From the NCBI GenBank assembly GCA_002708305.1, contig PANE01000009.1, forward strand, positions 1 to 35,659: DNA of 35,659 nucleotides, given 5' to 3'. The notes under the pieces are model-generated. The model saw nothing but the letters and a program-made list of their open reading frames with translations. It did not search any database and was not told the DNA's origin. Shown piece after piece: positions 8,803-17,160 of the stretch; position 1 is the first letter of the stretch, and each line of letters starts with the position of its first letter. A program made the translations under genes and the position numbers. Source of the DNA: Rhodospirillaceae bacterium. Its GTDB lineage: Bacteria; Pseudomonadota; Alphaproteobacteria; Thalassobaculales; Thalassobaculaceae.

Positions 8803-9333
8803 ATGACTGATGAAACCGAAGTAGTTACCCAAGCACCTGTAACGACAGAGGCCCCAGAAGCTGATGTGGTAACTGGATTAGAGGCACTTGGAGCGTTAAA
8901 AGAAGAACAGGAGGTTATTGTTGTAAGGGAGCCAAAGTTAGACGCTCATGGTCGAGCTTACGCAACAGGGAAAAGAAAGAATGCGATAGCTAGGGTATGG
9001 TTAAAACCAGGTGCTGGTCGTATCTCAGTGAATGGACGAGAGGTTAACACCTACTTTGCTCGTCCCGTTTTAAGAATGCTTCTAGGGCAGCCTTTCGAGG
9101 TTACTGAAAGAGTAGATTCATATGATGTTGTTTGCACTGTCACTGGTGGTGGTTTATCAGGTCAGGCCGGCGCAGTTAGGCATGGTATATCCAAGGCTTT
9201 AACCTACTCGGAGCCTACACTTCGAACTGTCCTTAAGAAGGGCGGATTCCTAACGCGAGACCCAAGAGTGGTTGAGCGTAAGAAATACGGCAGGGCGAAG
9301 GCCCGTAGGAGTTTTCAATTCTCAAAGCGTTAG
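8803..9333 (+). CDS. rpsI: 30S ribosomal protein S9, N-terminally extended
   Basis: 176 residues. The last 130 or so match S9: [39 protein letters not shown], and the basic tail ending SFQFSKR, which reaches toward the P-site tRNA in ribosomes. About 45 extra N-terminal residues are acidic and Thr/Glu/Val-rich and look disordered; similar extensions are typical of alphaproteobacterial S9. The ATG follows the rplM stop after 3 bases. A strong intrinsic terminator 30 bases beyond the stop closes the operon. Confidence 0.98.
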   Translation: MTDETEVVTQAPVTTEAPEADVVTGLEALGALKEEQEVIVVREPKLDAHGRAYATGKRKNAIARVWLKPGAGRISVNGREVNTYFARPVLRMLLGQPFEVTERVDSYDVVCTVTGGGLSGQAGAVRHGISKALTYSEPTLRTVLKKGGFLTRDPRVVERKKYGRAKARRSFQFSKR

Positions 9334-9363
9334 TATTGTACTTGAAATATTCACAACAAAAAC

Positions 9364-9397
9364 AAAGGGTTGCATCATTTAGCAACCCTTTTTTTAT
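9364..9397 (+). terminator. Intrinsic terminator of rplM-rpsI
   Basis: AAAGGGTTGC (9364-9373) pairs exactly with GCAACCCTTT (9382-9391) around an 8-base loop and runs into a T-tract. This is the clearest Rho-independent terminator in the window. Confidence 0.93.
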
Positions 9398-9490
9398 GTT
9401 ACACACTTAGTTTATAGTTAACGATTATGCCAACCAAATATTATGAACCAACAGACGACTTATTGATAATTAGTAAGATTACATAATTGC

Positions 9491-9507
9491 ATATCCAGTT
9501 TGGATAT
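9491..9507. repeat. Inverted repeat ATATCCA-GTT-TGGATAT
   Basis: A perfect 7-bp inverted repeat with a 3-base spacer lies 79 bases before the Na/Pi transporter gene. Its size and symmetry suit a dimeric repressor's operator. It does not match the Pho box (CTGTCAT direct repeats), so phosphate control through PhoB is not supported by it. Confidence 0.4.
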
Positions 9508-9585
9508 CTGCTGTTGATTATCCTTCTCCATCTTCGTATTTGGTAAATTCTTTCGTAACTATTCTAATATCTATCTGAGACAAAA

Positions 9586-11217
9586 ATGAATGAACCAAAT
9601 TTAATACAATTTTTACTTAATATTGCTGGAGCAGTCGCTTTGTTAATCTGGGCTGTCAGATTAGTTCGTACAGGTGTTGAACGTGGCTTCTCCAATCTAT
9701 TACGAAACTGGTTAAAACAATCCACAAATAATAGAATATTATCTGCATTCTCTGGAATGAGTGCCGCCATATTTTTACAAAGTTCTACTGCAGTTGCAGT
9801 ATTTGTTTCAAACGTTTTCTCAAAGAATAAATTAGCAACAGCAAGTGGGATTGCCATGCTGCTGGGAGCTGATTTAGGTTCAGCAATTGTTACTCAAATT
9901 TTAATGATAAAAATGTCATTTCTGACACCTCTCTTGCTTCTTGCAGGTGTATCAATGTTTTTGAGATCAAAACAAACTACCAATAAACAAATTGGTAGAA
10001 TAATAATTGGTGTATCATTAATTTTTGTTTCTTTAGATATGTTAAGAATGGCTACTGGGCTAGTTGTAGCAAATCCAGGTACACAATTAGTAATAGAATA
10101 TTTAAGCCAGGATTTACTTGTAGCATTCATTGTAGGTGCTGGGTTTGCTTGGATCATTCATTCAAGCGTCGCTGCTGTATTATTATTTGTTACCCTGACT
10201 GCCCAATCAATACTTCCCGTTCTTGCAGTATCAATAATGATTTTAGGAGCGAACTTTGGAGGAGCTTTAATAGCTTATGTCCTTACACTAGAGGCCCCCC
10301 TAAATTCTCGTAGAATTGTTTTTGCAAACTTAGTTCTCAGAGGTGGTGGTGCAATGATAGCATCAATTATACTCATAAATGCTTCTTTCTTAATCGAGAA
10401 ACTTGGAGGAAATGCCGTTCAACAAACTTTAAACGTTCATCTTTTATTTAATTTTTTACTTCTTATTTTAACATTACCTCTCGTAGGCTTAGCGGATAGA
10501 GTATTGTCTAAGTTTATGCTTCAAAGAACAAACCCAACTGATAATATAAATAATATTAGTACATTGGATCCATCAGCACTTGAACGGCCACAAAGAGGCC
10601 TTGATTGTGCAGCACGTGAATTATTAGGTATTGGTCAAAAAATTGAACAAATGCTCATAAACATCAAGCCATTGTACGATAACTGGGACGTAGAAATTGC
10701 CAAATCAATAAAAGCACAAGATAAAGCCATCAAACTCATGCATTTAGATGTTAAGCTTTATTTAGCCCGCTTAGGTAAGAGTGGATTAGACGAAGAACAG
10801 AGTAGCCGTTCAATGGAACTGGCTGCTATATCTTCGAATTTTGACGCTGCATCCTCTGCTATAGCAAGTAATATGCTTAACCTAGCTAGGCGTTTAGAAA
10901 ATAAAGGCTTAAAATTTTCAAAGAAAGGAAGTCGCGAAATTAGTGATTTCTCTGACAGAATTCTCAGTAATGTGCAATTGGCATTAAATGTCATGATGAA
11001 CCAAAACCCAGGAGAAGCTGAAGAATTAGTCAATGCCAAAGATGAAATACGCAGTTGGGAACAAAAACTTCAACGCCAACATATTTCTAGACTTCGAGAA
11101 GGTCTTACTGAGAGCATAGAAACAAGCAACATTCATCAAGAAACATTAAGAGCTCTCAAACAAATAAACACTTCATTTTCAATAGTAGGGTTTTCAATTT
11201 TATCAAATCAAACGTAG
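9586..11217 (+). CDS. Na/Pi-cotransporter family membrane protein with PhoU-like C-terminal domain
   Basis: A 543-residue inner-membrane protein. Residues 1-310 hold about eight to nine hydrophobic helices in two inverted halves. The first half carries the QSST signature (65-68, within AIFLQSSTAV) followed by MLLGADLG. The second half carries the degenerate HSSV (192-195) followed by ILGANFGG. These paired QSS and GANxG elements mark the NptA/PNaS family. Residues 330-543 are soluble and helical, resembling PhoU, as in the YjbB/NptA subfamily. It probably moves phosphate (import or export) coupled to sodium. The replacement of Gln by His in the second QSS is noteworthy. The ribosome site is weak. 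It has no phosphate genes next to it. Confidence 0.9.
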   Translation: MNEPNLIQFLLNIAGAVALLIWAVRLVRTGVERGFSNLLRNWLKQSTNNRILSAFSGMSAAIFLQSSTAVAVFVSNVFSKNKLATASGIAMLLGADLGSAIVTQILMIKMSFLTPLLLLAGVSMFLRSKQTTNKQIGRIIIGVSLIFVSLDMLRMATGLVVANPGTQLVIEYLSQDLLVAFIVGAGFAWIIHSSVAAVLLFVTLTAQSILPVLAVSIMILGANFGGALIAYVLTLEAPLNSRRIVFANLVLRGGGAMIASIILINASFLIEKLGGNAVQQTLNVHLLFNFLLLILTLPLVGLADRVLSKFMLQRTNPTDNINNISTLDPSALERPQRGLDCAARELLGIGQKIEQMLINIKPLYDNWDVEIAKSIKAQDKAIKLMHLDVKLYLARLGKSGLDEEQSSRSMELAAISSNFDAASSAIASNMLNLARRLENKGLKFSKKGSREISDFSDRILSNVQLALNVMMNQNPGEAEELVNAKDEIRSWEQKLQRQHISRLREGLTESIETSNIHQETLRALKQINTSFSIVGFSILSNQT

Positions 11218-11525
11218 CTAGGTTCAGTTCAAAAGGCGTGTGCAGAATACGAAGATAAGAAAGATAGTTATATTTGCTGTTCTTGGCTCATCATTCATAA
11301 GCGCAGAATATTAGAAAATAGCATTTATTGGTTTCGTACAAAGATTGGGCGGTCAGGTTGTGAAGATTTGCTGGTTTGCGAGAAGTCATGGAGCCAAATA
11401 ATCTTAAACAGTAGGTCGGCGCTATTCAAGCAACGTAAGGGCCACCATAAACCAAAGCTTATCCAACCATTTTTTTGGTCCAAAGAAGAAAACTGATTGA
11501 TAACAATCCCTAAGCCCTAAAGGGA
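11218..11525 (+). other. Gene-less interval with a start-less open frame
   Basis: 308 bases between two convergent genes. In the same frame as the Na/Pi gene, sequence stays open for 92 codons after its TAG (11215-11217) up to a TGA at 11494-11496, with no ATG, and no GTG or TTG near its beginning. A second frame (11240-11314) encodes a short signal-peptide-like string (NTKIRKIVIFAVLGSSFISA) that stops at once. I see no family resemblance, terminator or RNA gene. It may be a decayed gene or chance. Confidence 0.3.
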
Positions 11526-12227
11526 TCAAATTTTAATGAAACGATTTGGGTTGGGTATATGTGCGGGTAACTTCCGTTCTAGCACACGAGCTACATCAAT
11601 CACATAATCGCTACCAGCGTTTGGATATCGTTCGGCAGATTTTAAATAGTTTACGATACCAGGCTGATCCATAATCCGATTGTACAATTCTGTGAGTTGT
11701 GGAAAATTTCTAAGCAGGTTCGGTATCCACTCTAAGTAGGAGTTTAGAGCCTCAACAAGAAGCACATCAGCGAATGTGAGATATTTTCCAGCACAATAAC
11801 CAGAGCCGTTATCTATGAGACGTTGCTCAAAACATGGTCCAAATTTATTAAACCGCTCAGTCAAGATCGACTCTACAACCTGTCGTGTTGATTGAAAAGC
11901 GGCTTGCATAGCAGCCTCTGCAAAGTCAGCAACTACTCCAGCAATCATATCGCACCAGAGTGCATCGTTGTTGTTATCACCATAGAAATTACCACGACGG
12001 GCTAAATATCTTACCATAGCACTCGATTGGCTTAGGTTGCTTCCATCAATTTCCAGGAGTGGCATTTGATCAAAAGGAAGTTTTCCAGAATTTCGAAGTT
12101 CCGCAAGCATATTAGCGTCTTTAATGGCAACGTTTTTAAACTCTATTTGATTAATAGCTAACATCCACCTGGTAGTCTCTGCCCTTCCTCTGCCGGAAAA
12201 ATAGTGAAGTTTTGGGATGCCTGCCAT
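11526..12227 (-). CDS. Glutathione S-transferase, Tyr-type (alpha/sigma-like)
   Basis: A 233-residue cytosolic GST. The N-terminal thioredoxin-like domain starts with PKLHYFSGRGRAETTRW, where Tyr9 sits at the catalytic tyrosine of the alpha/mu/pi/sigma classes. It is followed by QMPLLEIDG, with the cis-Pro, and SQSSAMVRYLARR, which binds the gamma-glutamyl moiety. The helical C-terminal domain has the conserved TFADVLLVEAL capping segment. Most bacterial GSTs are beta or theta type with Cys or Ser, so this class is less usual in bacteria. The ATG has AAGGAA 7 bases upstream. It lies 63 bases downstream of an SDR gene on the same strand and could be co-transcribed. The substrate is unknown. 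Confidence 0.9.
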   Translation of the reverse strand: MAGIPKLHYFSGRGRAETTRWMLAINQIEFKNVAIKDANMLAELRNSGKLPFDQMPLLEIDGSNLSQSSAMVRYLARRGNFYGDNNNDALWCDMIAGVVADFAEAAMQAAFQSTRQVVESILTERFNKFGPCFEQRLIDNGSGYCAGKYLTFADVLLVEALNSYLEWIPNLLRNFPQLTELYNRIMDQPGIVNYLKSAERYPNAGSDYVIDVARVLERKLPAHIPNPNRFIKI

Positions 12228-12290
12228 CTATAGTTCCTTGTGCTTGGTTAATGGTACTGCGGTGAACTTTTAGTTATCATCATGAGCGAA

Positions 12291-12995
12291 TTACGACAAT
12301 AACCATCCGCCATCTACATCAACAGTAGTTCCGGTTACAAAATCATTTTGGATCAAGAAAATAATTCCTTGTGAAGCCTCGTCTGCAGTTCCTGCACGTG
12401 GGATAATATTATCCGCTGTAGCCTTTGAATAGAATGAGGCTCGTTCGTTACCTTCAAGTGGTACCATCGGTGTATTGATCGTACCAGGCGCTAAAATATT
12501 TATCCGTTTAGGGGCTATTTCTGGTGCAACGGCTCGAACCAATGTTTCGACAGCACCACCAACAGAACCAATAGCTACCTGACCGGGTTTTGTTTTACGG
12601 GCAGGAGTCCCGCTTACTAGCACAATGGAGCCATTATCACTTAGGAATTCTGTTCCATATCGAACAATATTTGCATACCCCCATAGTTTATCGAATGAGT
12701 CTCTATAACCATCCATATCCATTTCAAGAAAAGGACCGATCGCGCGTGCTCCTCCTGTGGCTGCACTGACGAGTATGTCATAGGGTGCGCATTCTTTTAC
12801 TAGACTTTGAACTCCTTCACGGTCCAAAACATCACATTTTTTTAAGTTTATACCTTTCGGAACATTATCCGCTTTTTCTGGATAACGGCTTACAGCGACT
12901 ACATTTGCGCCTAATTCAAAAAGTTTTTTTGTTGTGGCAAGACCAATGCCAGACGTTCCACCAAAAACTAATGCTTTTTTTCCAGCTATTTCCAT
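12291..12995 (-). CDS. Short-chain dehydrogenase/reductase lacking the YxxxK motif
   Basis: A 234-residue Rossmann protein with a good NAD(P)-binding motif (GGTSGIG, 12-18), a likely cofactor-selecting Arg37, the CDVLD acidic strand, and the C-terminal VTGTTVDVDGGW of classical SDRs. Ser128 (VLVSGT) aligns with the catalytic Ser. Where Tyr and Lys should follow (about 142 and 146, in the VAIGSVGGAVE segment) there are Ile and Gly. Canonical hydride-transfer chemistry is therefore unlikely, and the protein may be a non-catalytic or atypical SDR. The ATG has AAAAGG about 10 bases upstream. It is followed by the GST gene and is divergent from another SDR that keeps YxxxK. Confidence 0.9.
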   Translation of the reverse strand: MEIAGKKALVFGGTSGIGLATTKKLFELGANVVAVSRYPEKADNVPKGINLKKCDVLDREGVQSLVKECAPYDILVSAATGGARAIGPFLEMDMDGYRDSFDKLWGYANIVRYGTEFLSDNGSIVLVSGTPARKTKPGQVAIGSVGGAVETLVRAVAPEIAPKRINILAPGTINTPMVPLEGNERASFYSKATADNIIPRAGTADEASQGIIFLIQNDFVTGTTVDVDGGWLLS

Positions 12996-13059
12996 AATAA
13001 TGTACCTTTTAGACTGGTTAAATCCTCTATTATATTTGTCACAAAATTCAACAAATTAA

Positions 13060-13072
13060 GTTACTGTGTAAC
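13060..13072. repeat. Small inverted repeat GTTAC-TGT-GTAAC in a divergent promoter region
   Basis: A 5-bp perfect inverted repeat with a 3-base spacer lies between two divergent SDR genes. That is a common position for a TetR- or GntR-type operator. It is short enough to arise by chance, and no regulator gene is adjacent. Confidence 0.25.
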
Positions 13073-13284
13073 AGATCTAGGTCTTCTACACCTCGGCCCC
13101 GACTTTATCTACCTTTAAAACTTTTAAAAATAATAATTGGTTCCCGTTTAGATATTGCTCATAGTAAAGAACTTTTTTTATTAAGCGTGTAGTATTACGA
13201 AACTGGTGTCTAACTAGACTCGAAAAGAGGCTAAAATTGCCTTTAGGATTGATGAGAAACATAAATTAATTGGATGGGATGAAG

Positions 13285-14079
13285 ATGCGATTAGCAAATA
13301 AGGTAGCAATAGTAGTGGGTGCTGGGCAACAACCAGGAGAAACAATTGGTAACGGAAGAGCTACTGCTATTCGGTTTGCAGAAGAGGGGGCTAAGGTCCT
13401 GTTGGTTGATAAAAATCCAGACTGGGCGTCCGACACCTTGAGAATGATTGAAGAAAAAGGCGGGACTGGTCAGGTACAAGCGGCCGATATAACGGATGAA
13501 AAAGACTGCCAAGACATTGCTTCGGCCTGCCTGGCCCATTTTGGTAAAATTAATATTTTGCATAATAATGTTGGGCGTTCGGAAGGAGACACCTCCACCA
13601 TAGACATGGATCCTGATATCTGGGATCAACTAATGTCCATGAACGTAAAAGGTATGTTCATGGCTTGTAAATATGTTTTGCCTGTTATGCGGGAACAGAA
13701 AGATGGGGTGATAATTAATATTTCGTCGATAGCATCAATATGTTCTCACAATAGCATTACGTATAAAACGGGTAAGGGGGCGGTTAATACAATGACGCAT
13801 CATCTCGCTATGGAAAATGCAGAGTTCGGTATCCGAGCAAATGCAATTTTACCCGGTTTAATGGACACGCCAATGGCCATCGAAAGACGTGCTAGGGAAC
13901 AAAATGTCCATAGAGATGAGGTTCGGCAGGGTAGAAATAATCGAGTGCCCCTATTACGACAGATGGGCACCGCATGGGATGTTGCAAATGCAGCAGTATT
14001 TTTGGCTTCAGACGAGGCTCAATATATTACAGGGTTAATAATGCCTGTTGACGGCGGACTTTCCTCAAGTATTGGCTAA
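13285..14079 (+). CDS. Short-chain dehydrogenase/reductase (classical)
   Basis: About 264 residues from ATG 13285 (MRLANKVAIVVGAG). Earlier in-frame ATG (13279) and TTG (13270) codons are less well placed relative to the GGATGGG at 13272-13278. The nucleotide site is an extended glycine-rich turn, GAGQQPGETIGNG, rather than the compact GxxxGxG; this form is seen in some SDRs. NNVGRSEG corresponds to the NNAG element, ISSIAS supplies the catalytic Ser, and YKTGK is the YxxxK dyad. The C-terminal ITGLIMPVDGG is typical. It is a probable NAD(P)-dependent alcohol or 3-oxoacyl/sugar dehydrogenase of the cytosol, substrate unknown. It ends 57 bases from the convergent GMC oxidoreductase gene. Confidence 0.93.
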   Translation: MRLANKVAIVVGAGQQPGETIGNGRATAIRFAEEGAKVLLVDKNPDWASDTLRMIEEKGGTGQVQAADITDEKDCQDIASACLAHFGKINILHNNVGRSEGDTSTIDMDPDIWDQLMSMNVKGMFMACKYVLPVMREQKDGVIINISSIASICSHNSITYKTGKGAVNTMTHHLAMENAEFGIRANAILPGLMDTPMAIERRAREQNVHRDEVRQGRNNRVPLLRQMGTAWDVANAAVFLASDEAQYITGLIMPVDGGLSSSIG

Positions 14080-14136
14080 GTCTCATATTTTTAGGTTTCC
14101 AGAATAGAAATTTGAAAATATGTATCTTAAAAACAA

Positions 14137-15741
14137 CTATGGAGTGTTAGCGGCTAAAATCATACTTGCTGCCTTTTCTCCAATCATAATGGCTGGGGCA
14201 TTTGTGTTTCCAGATGTTAGTGTAGGCATTATTGATGCATCGGCTATACGTAAGCCGAGTATCCCATGCACCTTCAGCTCGTTATCAACAACAGCATCTG
14301 GGTCCATTCCCATTTTACATGTGCCAACCGGATGATAAGTCGTCTCGGCATTGTTTCTAACCCAATTCAAAAGATCTTCGTCGGCAGTCGTTGTTACTCC
14401 GGGAGCTAGTTCACATCCTACTATACCTTTCATAGCGTCAGCGTTAACCCAATTTCTCACTACTTTCATTCCCTTAAGTAATGTTTGACAGTCACTATCA
14501 CTGGACAAAAAGTTGAAACGTATCTCCGGAGGGCATTTTGGATCTAAATTTTTTATATGCACAGTGCCTGTGCTCTCTGATCGTAAAACATGAACAGCCA
14601 TTGTAAATCCACTTTCCCTTGATAATTTAACCCCATTAGTAATTAGAAACGGATTAACCGAAAGACCTAAGTCGGGTGACAACAGGCCTTCTCGTGATTT
14701 GACATATGCGCGCATTGGCGCTGCCGGCAAGGCTAAAAAGCCACTCTTAAAACAGATATAATTTAGCGCCTGGAATAGCATGCCTAAGCCTTTAGCCTTA
14801 TCGTTATATGTATAACCTTTTTTAAGAATAGCCCATTTCATCCGCGGGGCGTAATGATCCCGGAGGTTTTTTCCAACGCCCGGTAGGTGGTGATGCACTA
14901 ATAAGCCTGCATTTTTGATTACATCGACATCACCAATGCCTGAAAGTTCAAGCAACTTTGGAGAATTTATAGTGCCAGAACAAACAATAACCTCTCGATT
15001 GACAAAAACCTGTCGTAAACGTTTACTTTGATAAAATTCAACACCTATACACCGCTTATTATCAATTATTAACTTTGTGGCGTAAGCTTCGGTAATTATT
15101 GTTAAATTTTCCCGTTTTTTGGCAGGGGAGAGATAAGAAGTAGCAGTGCTTTGCCTTTTTCCTTTAGAGATAGTCGCTTGGGTCATCGCTACACCTTCTT
15201 GCGTTGCCCCGTTATAATCTGTGTTTTTCTGCAGTCCAATTTGACTGGCCGCATCGAACATTGCGTCGTAGAGGGGGCCCCTTTCCTGAGGGTCGGTTAC
15301 AATTAGTGGTCCATTTCTTCCCCTAAATTGATCGTCTCCAAACGAACAAGTTTCCATTTTTTTGAAAAATGGTAAAACCTCCTCATAACTCCAACCACGG
15401 TTACCTAATTGAGACCAATGGTTATAGTCATGAGGTTGGCCCCTGACAAAAACCATGCCATTTATTGCGCTTGACCCACCGAGTAATTTTCCTCTTGGTA
15501 TTTCTATTTCGCGGTAATTAGACCCTGAATCCGGTTCCGATTTATACAACCAATTGGCTTTAGGGTTATTCATTAAAGTGGCAAAGCTAATCGGTATTGA
15601 AGACCAAATATGTTTATCTTTGCCTGCTTCAATAAGTAACACATCATAGTGCCCGTTTTCAGATAAGCGATTAGCTAAAACGCATCCCGAAGAACCACCA
15701 CCAACTATTATAAAATCATATTTAATTGTTTCTAAATTCAC
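14137..15741 (-). CDS. GMC-family FAD oxidoreductase (choline dehydrogenase-like)
   Basis: A 534-residue flavoprotein. The N-terminal DFIIVGGGSSGCVLANRLSE is the FAD-binding beta-alpha-beta motif. GGSSAINGMVFVRG is the first GMC signature and GTINSPKLLELSGIG the second. The C-terminal active site has His470 (TYHPVGTCKMG) and Asn514 (GNTNAPAIM), the His/Asn pair used in alcohol dehydrogenation by choline dehydrogenase-type enzymes. The predicted reaction is FAD-dependent oxidation of an alcohol, passing electrons to a quinone or oxygen. The start is GTG at 15741, directly preceding the FAD motif; no ATG is available. Betaine aldehyde dehydrogenase is not adjacent, so choline is not specifically supported as substrate. 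Confidence 0.93.
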   Translation of the reverse strand: MNLETIKYDFIIVGGGSSGCVLANRLSENGHYDVLLIEAGKDKHIWSSIPISFATLMNNPKANWLYKSEPDSGSNYREIEIPRGKLLGGSSAINGMVFVRGQPHDYNHWSQLGNRGWSYEEVLPFFKKMETCSFGDDQFRGRNGPLIVTDPQERGPLYDAMFDAASQIGLQKNTDYNGATQEGVAMTQATISKGKRQSTATSYLSPAKKRENLTIITEAYATKLIIDNKRCIGVEFYQSKRLRQVFVNREVIVCSGTINSPKLLELSGIGDVDVIKNAGLLVHHHLPGVGKNLRDHYAPRMKWAILKKGYTYNDKAKGLGMLFQALNYICFKSGFLALPAAPMRAYVKSREGLLSPDLGLSVNPFLITNGVKLSRESGFTMAVHVLRSESTGTVHIKNLDPKCPPEIRFNFLSSDSDCQTLLKGMKVVRNWVNADAMKGIVGCELAPGVTTTADEDLLNWVRNNAETTYHPVGTCKMGMDPDAVVDNELKVHGILGLRIADASIMPTLTSGNTNAPAIMIGEKAASMILAANTP

Positions 15742-15804
15742 TTGTAGGTCCCGTCAGCGTATATCTTCAATAACTATTCGTAATTTCAGTTTCAAAAAAG
15801 TGGT

Positions 15805-15831
15805 ATATTAATTGCTTTAGCTAATTAATAT
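15805..15831. repeat. Long AT-rich inverted repeat between divergent genes
   Basis: ATATTAATT-GCT (15805-15816) pairs with AGC (15819-15821), one unpaired T, and AATTAATAT (15823-15831), giving a 12-bp stem with a single bulge. It lies between the GMC oxidoreductase gene and the divergent unknown gene. No U-run follows, so an operator or promoter-region cruciform is as likely as a terminator. Confidence 0.4.
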
Positions 15832-15975
15832 CTAAGACAAAAATATCTGTAATGCATTTTTTTAATGTTCGTTTAGTCGGTTTATTTAAATAAAAACAGG
15901 TGGGCGTTTAGAAATTATTTTCAAGGTTTCACGTCGCAGTCACTCTCTATACTGATCTTTTTTGTGAGATGTCTA

Positions 15976-17004
15976 ATGGAAGAAAAAAACCAAGGGCCTA
16001 AAACAAATGTCTCCGGTGTTGAAGACAATCTCCATACTCTGAGCTTAACAGCGTTTGATATAAAACATAAGGATCTGTATGAAGCTCGGTTAATTAAAAA
16101 TGTATTTTTAGAGACTGTTATTGAATTTATAGACGAAGAATTAGCAGCGGACGGCCCAATGCAGATACGAGAGCTTGCACTGAAATTCGACGAAAGCGAT
16201 GTTAGTCGGGATGAAATCAAAATGATTTCGAGCATAGCTGCCTTGCCCAGTTTTGATTGTTATACATTGAAAAGAGGAATGGCACCGCTTAAGATCAAAG
16301 TAAAAGATGACGCAATTTTTAAACTGTCTAATAATAGAAAAGCATCACTTTTTGATCTAATGAGCCGATTAACTAGGCCATTAATTCAATATCTTTACAC
16401 CGATGACAATCTTCGTATCAAAGATACCAGTAGTTTATTGGAGTTGATCCAAAACACTGAACCGTTGAAAGTCAAAGATCGTTTGGGCTCGGTTGCACGG
16501 AACTTGGAGGTTTCTCTTATTGGCTTACCAAATTTCCTTCAAGAATTTTCTGAGTTGTTTTTGTCGGTATCATACTTTGAAAGCATATTTCGAGAATATA
16601 ATCCAAAACTTGATCAGTTTCTCCTGTGGGCTGAAGATGGAGTGATGAACTCTAACCTTAGAAACGACCCGAATGCACAACGCGAGTTTTCGAATGTAGA
16701 CAAGCGGTTTAAACAACTAAAAGGGAATCTCGATTCTAGATTTAGATTGTTATCAAATATAACTCAAGTCGACTGGGATGATTTAAATTCGTCAGAATTT
16801 AAGAAAATACAAAGGGAAATATTGTCTCAACAGGCAAATCTTGCTATTGGTTTATGTGGATTATCGGTTAAAATGATAGAATGGGAAAAACAATTTCCGA
16901 GCGCAGGTGGAAGTCCACAACAGTGTCTTGAGTTTCTCTCTAACGAAGCCAGCGGAGGGCTAGACAATCTTCTTAGGAGCCTGCCGTCGCACGACGCTCA
17001 ATAG
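15976..17004 (+). CDS. Hypothetical protein, helical, unrecognised family
   Basis: About 342 residues from ATG 15976; a GTG four codons earlier (15964) is an alternative start. It has no signal peptide or membrane helix and is rich in Lys, Asp, Glu and Leu. Most of it reads as amphipathic helices, with a possible coiled-coil-like stretch near the middle of the C-terminal half (NVDKRFKQLKGN). The N-terminal third (ELAADGPMQIRELALKF, then RDEIKMISSIAAL) could be a small winged-helix-like fold, but the match is too weak to call. It precedes an OmpA-like lipoprotein gene by 156 bases on the same strand. It is long, well formed and in typical codon usage, so it is clearly a gene, but I cannot assign a function. 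Confidence 0.85.
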   Translation: MEEKNQGPKTNVSGVEDNLHTLSLTAFDIKHKDLYEARLIKNVFLETVIEFIDEELAADGPMQIRELALKFDESDVSRDEIKMISSIAALPSFDCYTLKRGMAPLKIKVKDDAIFKLSNNRKASLFDLMSRLTRPLIQYLYTDDNLRIKDTSSLLELIQNTEPLKVKDRLGSVARNLEVSLIGLPNFLQEFSELFLSVSYFESIFREYNPKLDQFLLWAEDGVMNSNLRNDPNAQREFSNVDKRFKQLKGNLDSRFRLLSNITQVDWDDLNSSEFKKIQREILSQQANLAIGLCGLSVKMIEWEKQFPSAGGSPQQCLEFLSNEASGGLDNLLRSLPSHDAQ

Positions 17005-17149
17005 ATAACCAAGCTTAAACAGATAATGTTGTCTTTATATTCAAAAAAGTTATGATTGCGTGCCGAATAAAAATACGAATTATATTTAACCAGTTATATC
17101 TGGATGTGATTAACTATGTTAAACATATCACACTGGATTTATTCACTTC

Positions 17150-17155
17150 GAGGAG
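17150..17155 (+). promoter_or_regulatory. Ribosome site deciding the OmpA-like start (GAGGAG)
   Basis: GAGGAG lies 5 bases before ATG 17161. It favours that codon over the in-frame ATG at 17116, which has no such site. Confidence 0.75.
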
Positions 17156-17160
17156 CGGTC

